Shown in pieces: positions 36,003-43,328 of a stretch of 64,000 nt of DNA. The stretch is taken from NCBI GenBank assembly GCA_013306675.1, contig JABLUY010000071.1, positions 1 to 64,000 on the forward strand. Reading direction: 5' to 3'. The notes under the pieces were generated by a model. The model saw only the letters and a list, made by a program, of their open reading frames with translations, was not told where the DNA came from and searched no databases. This DNA is from Thraustochytrium sp. TN22 (lineage: Eukaryota; Sar; Bigyra; Thraustochytrida; Thraustochytriidae). Position numbers and translations under genes: made by a program. Position 1 is the first letter of the stretch; every line of letters begins with the position of its first letter.

Positions 36003-36816
36003 GGCGTCCTCTGTGTGCACAAGCTGGGTGGTGGTGGTGCGCTCCTCCAGATCCGTCCTCCTTTCCGGTGTCGTCCAAGTCGTCTTGGACGTGAAAGGTG
36101 AGCAAGCTCTTGTGCGCGTGTCCTTGGGCACGTGGCGGCCCTCTCGAGAGGAGAAAGACGGCTAGCTACTATCTCGCGCAGCTTGGCAAGTCGGCTCGCT
36201 CCTGCCGATGCCCTCGATCTGCTCCGCTCGCGCCCTCCTTGCCAACGCAACCGAAGCGGATGAGTGCTCAGGCTCGCCCTGCTCGTCCAGCCGTTTCAGT
36301 CCGCGTCCTTGCACCCGTCCCCCGTGCCCGCGAGGCGCAGCGCGGCGCAGCAGGCACAGACGCAGCGCGGCGAACTTGATCGAGTTCTGCAGTCGGCCCG
36401 CGTTCGGATCCGCGCGGGTTCCATGGCACGAACTTGAACAGCTCACGGACTCTGCACTCACTGCGATAAACGGCAAGCAAGCAAGCAAGCAAGCACGCAC
36501 GCACGCATGCATGCTTGCTATGCATGCTTGCTTGCTATGCATGCATGCATGCAAAAGAGAGGAAACGATCAATGCTACCATGCAAGGCTCTTCTTTTTGG
36601 TTTGGTACTCGAGGGACAGGGCCGCGCGAAAGCAGCGCGGCGGCGCGTTGCGCGGAGCGGTTCGGGGCGAGCCGCCATCATCATGAGACACAGAGACGGC
36701 CGCGGCAGAGCGGTCCCTAAGCCGCCGCAGCCCAGACAGGCCCGAGCGGCCCCGGGCAACCCGCGCAGCGCGAAGGCGGCCGGGCCAGCCGACCGGCCGA
36801 CCTGCAGGCATGCAGG
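36003..36816. other. intergenic region between LRR-like gene and Rab1
   Basis: 814 bp, containing GCGCAGCGCGGCG pentamers near 36338-36370 and the palindromic GCAA/GCAT array at 36472-36554. It is 5' flank of the LRR-like gene and 3' flank of Rab1. No gene seen. Confidence 0.5.
36472..36554. repeat. palindrome-forming GCAA/GCAC/GCAT/GCTT microsatellite
   Basis: The tract begins as AAGC units, passes through ACGC and ATGC units, then returns as TTGC units and ends in ATGC. The left GCAAGCAAGCAAGC pairs with the right GCTTGCTTGC, so single strands can fold into a hairpin or cruciform. Confidence 0.85.
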
Positions 36817-37664
36817 TCACTTGCAGCAGCCGGCCTGCTTGGCGCCCGCACCGGTGTCGCCAATGACGACTCCGGCGGGCTCGGCGCCAGCGCCGGCGCC
36901 AGCCTCGTCGCGGGCCTTGATGAGCTCGGCGGCCATGGCGAGGAAGGCGGCCTCGACGTTGGATGCGGTCTTGGCGCTGGTTTCCAAAAAGGGCATGCCT
37001 AGCTTCTGGGCGAACTCCTCGCCCTGCTGCGTGGATATCTTCTTGTCCTCGCGGTCGCTCTTGTTGCCGATGAGCAGCTTGCATGTACCCTCGTTGGAGT
37101 AGCGGTTAACCTCCTGCAGCCAGTCCTGCACGTGGTCGAAGGACTCCTGATTTGTGACGTCATACACCATGATGATGCCGTCGGCGCCGCGGTAGTAGGC
37201 GCTGGTGATGGTACGGAAGCGCTCCTGGCCGGCTGTGTCCCAAATCTGCAGCTTGACGAACTTGTCGTCCACGCGCACGGTGCGGAACCGGAAGTCCACG
37301 CCGATCGTGCTAATGTACGACTCTGTGAAGCTGTCGTCGGCAAACCGGAGCAGCAGGCACGACTTGCCCACGCCGCTGTCGCCAATCAGCACCAGCTGAA
37401 TCGCACAAGGAACACGCACAATGCACGCCGCATGCGTCAGTCAGTCGCTCTCCAAGGCTTTATCTTTGTGCGCTGCGCCGTCTTGACGCCGCGCCACGCC
37501 GCGCCGAGCGGCGCAAGCGGCCGGCACAGGGCAGACCGGCGCGCCACCCCTTGCTTCCTTGCTTGCCTGCTCTACTCGCGCGCCTTTTCCAGTCCAGCTC
37601 AACTCAACTCAACTCAACTCACCTTGAAGAGGTAATCATACTCGCGCTTGACGGCGGCCGCCAT
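36817..37664 (-). CDS. RAB1: Rab1/Ypt1 small GTPase, two exons
   Basis: Exon 1 is 37664 to 37623 ([14 protein letters not shown], 14 codons) and exon 2 is 37395 to 36817, giving 206 residues. The 227-bp intron (37396-37622) starts GTGAG and ends TTCAG, and splicing joins YDYLFK to [12 protein letters not shown] exactly as in Rab1. All GTPase motifs are present: GDSGVGKS (residues 19-26), effector loop with [34 protein letters not shown] (NKxD) and ETSAK. The tail ends QAGCCK, where the CC pair is the expected geranylgeranylation site, with one extra Lys. Rab1 controls ER-to-Golgi vesicle traffic. This is the only intron I could place with confidence in the window, and it sits at the phase and place of an early Rab intron. 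Beyond the donor lie GTTGA pentamers. Confidence 0.96.
37485..37514. promoter_or_regulatory. GCGCC/ACGCC pentamer element inside Rab1 intron 1
   Basis: CTTGACGCC is followed by GCGCC, ACGCC, GCGCC and then GAGCGGCG. It has the same frame as the element upstream of the dioxygenase (TTGACGCC, repeats, GAGCGGCG). An intronic enhancer role is possible. Confidence 0.45.
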
Positions 37665-39225
37665 GGTGGTGGTCGCGTCGGCGGCGCGCGGTCGCTCTGC
37701 CGCTGTCCGGCTCGCTCGCTCGCTCGCTCGCTCGCTCTCGCTCTGACGCTGTCGCGCGCCTGCCTCGCGCTCCTCGGCGCGCTCTGCCCTTTCCGCGCTC
37801 GGCCTCGCGCCGTTGCCGTACGCTCGCGCGGGCGGCTCTGCCGGCCGCTGCGCGGCGCTGCGCTGCGCGCGGGGCGGGCGCCGCGGGAGGCCGCGCGGCC
37901 GCCGCCGGGCTCGCGCTCGGCGGTCGCGCGGGGCGGCTGCGGCGGCTTTGGCGGCGGCGGCGAGCTCGCGCTGCGCTGCTGCTGCTCCGATCGATCGATC
38001 GATCGCGGTCTGCGGGCGCCGCCGCGTGGCAGTGGCAGAGGCCGGCCGGCGCCACTGCCGGCGCCGCGCCGCAAGTGCGCTATCCGCGCGGGCGCCACTT
38101 GCGCGCGCCCTGCCCGACTTGCGCGCCGCCGGGGAAGCTCAGGGCCACGGCGGCGCCGGGGCTCGGGGCCTCGGCCGCCGCCCCGCGCGCGTACGAGCCC
38201 GCCTCGAGCGCGAGCGCGCCGTGGAAATGGCGGCCGCGCCCGCTGGCCCCGGCGCGGGCCGGGCGTTGGGGAGACGGAGGCGAGGGCGCGAGCGGAGCCA
38301 GGGCGCGCCGCGGCCGCTCAAGGGAGAGAGAGCGCCGGCGGGAGCTGCGCCAGCGCCCGTGCACAAAGGCGGTCGAAGGAGAACTCGAACATGGAGCACT
38401 CGAGCGCAGCGCAGCGCAGCATCAGCGGGACGAGCGACCTCTTGCTCGGAAAGCTGCGAGATGAATGAGCGCCGTGAGCGGAGGGAGGCTCGAGCCGCGC
38501 ACGGATCGAGCGCTGCGCTCGGCGGAGCGAGAGCCCGGGTACGTACGTACGTACACGAGGAGCGCGCCGAGCGCGGGCGAGCGCGCCTCATCATCATCAT
38601 CATGTGCATCGGCAGGCGCGCCGCGGTCTGCGCAACGCAGCAACCGCCCGACCGACCGCTCGCCCCCCCCGAGCCGAGCGGCGCCGAGGCGGCCGCGGGC
38701 GGCGCTGCGCGCGGCGCAGGGCGCGAAACTCGCAGGGGGCAGGCGCGCTCTGCGCGGCGCGTGGAGGGCTGTCGAGGCGCGGCTTTGTCGGCGGGTTCGG
38801 CGGCGCGTGGCGGGCGAGCGGGCGCGCCGGGCGCGCGCGGCGGCGCCCAGCAGGGGGGTGAAAGCCTCGGCCTCGCGGTCCAGAGCGTACTACTACTGCG
38901 CCTCCGGCCGGGCCCGCGCGCGTAGACTGCGATCGGGCGGGCAGCGGCGGCGCGCGGGCGGCTGCGGCGGCGGCGCGGCGAGCGAGCGTGCGGTCGGCGG
39001 TCGCGGAGCCCTCTCTCTCGCGCGCGCGGCGCGGCGGCGGCGGCGGCGGCGGAGGCCACCGCAGCGGCAACCGCGGCGGATCGTCGCGAAGAAGGAGGCG
39101 CAACCGGCGGGCGGCCCGCGCGCGTGCGGCGGCGGCAGTCAGTCAGTCGGCTGCCAGCGCGGCGCGGAGGGCGCGGGCGGCAGCGGCGGGGCGGCAGCAG
39201 CGGCGGCAGCGGCAGCAGCAGCAGC
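37665..39225. other. 1.56-kb GC-rich divergent region between Rab1 and E2 genes
   Basis: Contains four short microsatellites: GCTC (37711-37740), GATC (37988-38005), GTAC (38539-38554) and CAT (38588-38604). GGC/CGG runs rise toward 39.0-39.2 kb. Open frames up to 390 codons occur on both strands, as expected in sequence with so few A/T stops; none has domain content. It must hold both promoters, Rab1 leftward and E2 rightward. Confidence 0.5.
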
Positions 39226-39771
39226 ATGTCGGACATGAGCGGCTCGGCGGGCGGCGGCGGCAACCTGTCGTCGTATGCGAAGCACCACCTCATGTCGCAG
39301 CTGGCGGAGCTCAAGAAGTCGCCGCCGGATAACGTCTCGATCGGCCTGCACGAGGACCAGCTTCACATCTGGGAGTGCATGTTCATGGGGCCAAACGGGT
39401 CGCTGTATGAGGGCGGCTTCTTCAAGGCGCTCCTTGAGTTCCCGCCAGACTACCCGAACAACCCGCCCACGATGCGCTTCGTGACGCCCATCCTGCACCC
39501 CAACGTCTACCCGGACGGCAAGGTGTGCATCTCCATCCTGCACCCGCCTGGCGAGGACAAGTTCAACGAGCAGGAGAGCGCGGACGAGAGGTGGCGCCCC
39601 ATCCTCGGCGTGGAGGCCGTTCTCATCTCCGTGTTGTCCATGCTCACGGACGACGAGCCCAACCTCGACTCTCCCGCAAACATTGACGCCGCCAAGCTCT
39701 ACCGTGAGGACAACAAGGCGTACAAGCGCCAGGTTCGCAGGTTGACACAGCGCTCCGCGGAGTCGCTCTAG
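39226..39771 (+). CDS. UBE2G1: ubiquitin-conjugating enzyme E2, UBE2G1/UBC7 type
   Basis: A 181-residue protein from ATG 39226 (a second Met follows three codons later). After a Gly/Ser-rich start, the UBC fold spans residues about 20-175. The HPN motif appears as ILHPNVYPDGKVCISILHPPG, with catalytic Cys101. The acidic insertion PGEDKFNEQESADERW after the cysteine is the mark of the UBE2G1/UBE2G2/CDC34 group. The C-terminal half (SVLSMLTDDEPNLDSPANID) fits UBE2G1 best. These E2s build Lys48-linked chains, mainly in ER-associated degradation. The protein is complete. It stands just before a 300-bp pentamer array that begins within a few bases of its stop codon. Confidence 0.95.
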   Translation: MSDMSGSAGGGGNLSSYAKHHLMSQLAELKKSPPDNVSIGLHEDQLHIWECMFMGPNGSLYEGGFFKALLEFPPDYPNNPPTMRFVTPILHPNVYPDGKVCISILHPPGEDKFNEQESADERWRPILGVEAVLISVLSMLTDDEPNLDSPANIDAAKLYREDNKAYKRQVRRLTQRSAESL

Positions 39772-39775
39772 TCTC

Positions 39776-40070
39776 ATCGCACTGCATCGCGCCGCATTTC
39801 AAATTTCCCATCATCGCATCGCATCGCATCGTATCGAATCGAATCGAATCGCATCGAATCGCATCACAATGCATCGCAACGCATCGCAACACAACGCCAT
39901 GCAACGCAGCGAATCGCATCGCATCGCATCGCATCGCATCACATCATAACGCAATGCACCACAACGCAGCGCAGCGAATCGCAGCGAATTGCATTGCATT
40001 GCATTACATTGCACCACACCACATCGCACCACATCGTACCACATCGTACCGCATCGCATCACATCACATG
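39776..40070. repeat. 300-bp degenerate GCATC/GAATC pentamer array after the E2 gene
   Basis: Some 50 units of 5 bp such as GCATC, GAATC, GCAAC, ACACC, beginning right after the stop at 39769-39771. The units stay in 5-bp register over long stretches, with mutations. A similar but short element is absent from the other strand's genes. Confidence 0.9.
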
Positions 40071-40552
40071 ACCGACGGTTAGGGCCTCGCACTTCACTTA
40101 GTAAGGTGCGAAGCTTGACGCTCCGCCGCCAGAGAAGGAAAGAAAAGACCCTCGCGAGCGGAGCAGCGTAGACAGAGGGGGAGGCAAAGAGGCAGACAGA
40201 CAGTGTGTCCCAGCGACGACAGGATCTCCAACAAACACAAACACACAAAGCAAGCAAATTCAAATCTTACCCGTTTGCGTCTTGTTTCTTGCGACCTCAG
40301 TCCCGCTCGCTTCGCGCGTACTGGCGTTCATTTCTTGTTGCTTGCGACCTAAGTCTCGCTCGCTTCGCGCGTAGGTACTGGCCGCAAGTAGACTCCGAGT
40401 CCCAGGCTCATCCGGCGGCTCGTTACGTGGCCTCGCACCTCCAGTCGTCCGAGCGGTGGCGGGTGCCGTCGTTGTGGGCAAAGAAGCTCGTTGTGCTTGC
40501 CAACTCCGCAACAAACTCGCGGCGCGGCTCCAGCCCGTGGCGGCTTGCTCCG
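40071..40552. other. leader region of the S49 protease gene
   Basis: About 480 bp before ATG 40553. It contains a 37-bp direct repeat: CTTGCGACCTCAGTCCCGCT at about 40288 and a close copy at about 40350, each followed by CGCTTCGCGCGTA. The frame is open upstream of the ATG but starts with GTG and shows no domain. A 5' intron between the repeats is possible. Confidence 0.5.
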
Positions 40553-42193
40553 ATGGCGGACGCGGACGCGGACGCGGGGGCGGATGTGGGCGGCGCCCCC
40601 CTGGGCGAGCTGGCGTCAGACGGCACGGCCGAGAGCGCGGGCTCGGGCGGGCACGAGGATGACGATGGCCCTGGCCACGGCGAAGGCGACAGCCTGCTGG
40701 AGCGCGCCGTCGTGTACGGGCCGGGCGACTTCGGCTACTCGTACGCCAAGGAACGTAGGCAGGAGGGACCACAGGACTCGACAACGCAAGGGCGCGAGCA
40801 GCAAGAGAGCACGCCGTGGTCATACACGGACGACGAGTTTGGCCGGTATGAGCGCAAGCCGTTCGAACACGTGACGTACGCGCGCGAGGACCCGGAAATC
40901 GACCCGCAGGTTGGCGGCGTGGCGGTAGGGTGCGCGTGCTGCTGCCTGCTGTGCTTCGTCATGCTGGTGGTGGGCGGCTTCCTGCTGGGGGCCGGCGACA
41001 TGAGCGAAAAGACCGGGACGGAGATCGCCGGCGGCGTCCTGGTGGCCGTTGGCGTCTTGCTGTTCCTGATCGCGCTGCTTCTGTGCTTCGCGGCGTGCGG
41101 GATGTGCTGCGCCAAGGGCGACCAGCTGGGCAAGCCCAAGTCGACGACGCGGGACTGGTCGTTCAAGCGACTGAACGACAAGTTCAACCCGGAGATCGAC
41201 GCGTACGACAGCCTGCGGTACTACGTGGGCGACAATGACAAGGCGTTTCGCGAGAAGGCCAAGAAGGAGCGCGCGGCGAGAGCGGATCTGCGCAAGACCG
41301 CGCGCACCAGGGAGGAGACCTCGCTGCGCGAGGACCTAGAGTCCGGGCTGACCACGGCGGCCATTCAGAACCGGCGGCGGCCCACGGTTTTCAAGATTAT
41401 CTTTGACGGAGACATTTACGTCTCGACGATCGACGTGCTCCGCGACCAGATTACCATGTGCCTGCTCATGGGCAGCAAGCACGACACGGTCTGCGTGGTG
41501 CTCACGTCGGGCGGCGGCGCCGTCACCATGTACGGGCTGGCGGCCGCGCAGCTGGCGCGTGTGCGCAAGCGCGGCATGCGCCTGGTGGTCTGCGTGGACT
41601 CCATCGCGGCCAGCGGCGGCTACATGATGGCCGCCATGGCCGACGAGGTGCGCGCGGCGCCCTTTGCGCTCGTCGGCTCCATCGGCGTCATCTCCATCGT
41701 GCCCAACGTGCAGAAGCTGCTGGAGAAGCACGACATCTCCACCTACGTGTTCACCGCCGGCAAGTACAAGCGCACCGTGGATGTCGTGGGTGACGTCACC
41801 GAGGACGCCAAGCGCAAGATGCTCGAGGAGCTCAACGAGATCCACCAGGCCTTCAAAGACCACATCGTGCACAACCGCCCCGCGCTGCGCGACACCATTG
41901 ACGAGGTCGCCACGGGCGAGGCCTGGCTCGCCGTCGAGGGTCGCAAGAAGGGGCTCGTTGACCACCTAGACACCAGCGACGAGTACCTCCTCGGCCTTGC
42001 GCCCTCCCACGACATCATTCTCATCAAGCAGCGGCCTCGCAAGCGCTTTGTCATTGAGGAGATCGTTGAGACCGCCGCCAAGGCCTCCACGCGCGTCCTC
42101 GGCCGCTTCTCCCCGTTTCCCGCAAGTCCTGCCGCCGCCGCCGCCGCTGCCGCTGCGGCGACCACCACCACCCAGCCCCCCCTCGCCGTGTAA
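40553..42193 (+). CDS. SohB-like membrane-bound S49 signal-peptide peptidase family protease
   Basis: A 546-residue protein from ATG 40553. An acidic, disordered start of about 110 residues is followed by two adjacent membrane segments (about 122-145 and 158-185, VGGVAVGCACCCLLCFVMLV and IAGGVLVAVGVLLFLIALLL). The S49 domain covers about 275-490. Ser354 in SIAASGGYMMA and Lys406 in TAGKYKRTV are the expected Ser-Lys dyad; their spacing of 52 equals that of E. coli SohB as I recall. EELNEIHQAFKDHIVHNRP and ATGEAWLA continue the SohB pattern. S49 proteases cut membrane peptides; the eukaryotic role of a two-pass SohB is not established. A low-complexity Ala/Thr tail ends the protein. The membrane pair N-terminal to the protease is unusual. 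Confidence 0.88.
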   Translation: MADADADAGADVGGAPLGELASDGTAESAGSGGHEDDDGPGHGEGDSLLERAVVYGPGDFGYSYAKERRQEGPQDSTTQGREQQESTPWSYTDDEFGRYERKPFEHVTYAREDPEIDPQVGGVAVGCACCCLLCFVMLVVGGFLLGAGDMSEKTGTEIAGGVLVAVGVLLFLIALLLCFAACGMCCAKGDQLGKPKSTTRDWSFKRLNDKFNPEIDAYDSLRYYVGDNDKAFREKAKKERAARADLRKTARTREETSLREDLESGLTTAAIQNRRRPTVFKIIFDGDIYVSTIDVLRDQITMCLLMGSKHDTVCVVLTSGGGAVTMYGLAAAQLARVRKRGMRLVVCVDSIAASGGYMMAAMADEVRAAPFALVGSIGVISIVPNVQKLLEKHDISTYVFTAGKYKRTVDVVGDVTEDAKRKMLEELNEIHQAFKDHIVHNRPALRDTIDEVATGEAWLAVEGRKKGLVDHLDTSDEYLLGLAPSHDIILIKQRPRKRFVIEEIVETAAKASTRVLGRFSPFPASPAAAAAAAAAATTTTQPPLAV

Positions 42194-42830
42194 GTGTAGC
42201 CTAGGCCTAAACTAAACTCATCAAGGAGCTGAGCTGCGCAGCGTCCTGTCGCCCGAGCTCCTCTGAGCCTGCCATTGGCTGCAGTCAGTTCTTGACCGCA
42301 GGCGAGCAGGTCATTCATTCCAGCGAGCTCGCCTGAGCTTCTGCGAGCACGCAACCGGCCAGGTCAAAAGCTTGGCACCCGTAGCTCGTAGCCAACAACC
42401 TTCGCAAATCTGCAGTGCGGCGGCGCGCACCGTGACCTCGCGATCGCACTCTGGTTGCTCTGCTCGCCACGCTCGCAGGCGCTCGGCAGTCGGCACAGGC
42501 TAGTTTAGTTCCCGCCCCCGCCGCGCGACTTCAAGTTGGCCGCCGCCTCGTCGACTCGCTCTGCACTGATCCTGACGTGACTGTGAATCCTGATCCTGGC
42601 CCCGGACTGCAGCCCGCTGCACTGCAGCGGTGCAGCCAGCGCCAGCCTGACCCCGCGCGAGAGGGAGGAAACCCATTTCCGCGCGCGCCTCTCTTACCCG
42701 CGCGCGTCCCACGCGGCGCCCCGCCGGGCGCGGCCGCCCCGGGTCCCGTGCGGCCGCGCCCGCGTTCGCCGGCGTCGCGCAGGCTGCCTGAAAGCCTCGC
42801 CGCGCGGCCTCCAGCCGGCCAGGCCCCCGG

Positions 42831-42856
42831 CGCCACGCCACGCCACGCCACGCCCT
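42831..42856. promoter_or_regulatory. CCACG pentamer array in the CPT1 upstream region
   Basis: Four CGCCA/CCACG units in a row, about 470 bp upstream of ATG 43329. On the opposite strand they read GGCGT, as in the dioxygenase element. Confidence 0.45.
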
Positions 42857-43136
42857 GGCTCGCGCCGCGCAGGCCCCCCCGCCGCGTCGCGCCGCGCCGC
42901 GCCGCGCAGCGCAGCCCGCGCGCCGCGCGCCCGCGGCCGGCGCGCTGCCGACGCGCAGCCCGCCCTGCAGCGCGCACCTGTTGGTAAGCGGAGCTGAGCA
43001 GGGCAAGCATTTCAAAAAAAGGAAATAGCTGTCCGAAGCGCGCGGCAGAGCCGCAACCGCTTACGCGCGGAAGATTGGCCGCGCGGCCTGTACGGCGGCG
43101 CGGTGCGGGCGGTGCAGCCGGCGGCAGAGCTGCATC

Positions 43137-43165
43137 GCGTCGGCTCGCGTCGGCTCGGGTCGCGG
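43137..43165. promoter_or_regulatory. CGTCG/GCTCG pentamer array 165 bp upstream of CPT1
   Basis: Units CGTCG, GCTCG, CGTCG, GCTCG and GGTCG follow with a 5-bp period. Confidence 0.5.
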
Positions 43166-43328
43166 TGCGCGGCGCGGCGGCGCGGCGGGCGGCGGCGGCC
43201 GGGTTCGCCAGGGCCTGCCTGCCAGGCGAGCGAGGCTATCGCGCTAGCGAGCTAGCGAGCTAGCTAGCTAGCTAGAGAGGCAGGCAGGCGCGTTCGCTCG
43301 GAAGGAGGGCGAGGAGGAGGAGGGCAAG

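Larger units (their letters stand above)
42194..43328. other. 1.1-kb intergenic region upstream of CPT1 with pentamer arrays
   Basis: Holds CCACG pentamers (42831-42856), GCCGC pentamers (about 42881-42915), a CGTCG/GCTCG pentamer array (43137-43165) and a GCTAGCGA/TAGC microsatellite at about 43243-43276 close to the ATG at 43329. No gene seen. Confidence 0.55.

Noticed and set aside
37665-39225. Large open frames (up to 390 codons) between Rab1 and E2
   Set aside because: Present on both strands at once, Arg/Ala-rich and without domains; a product of extreme GC content.
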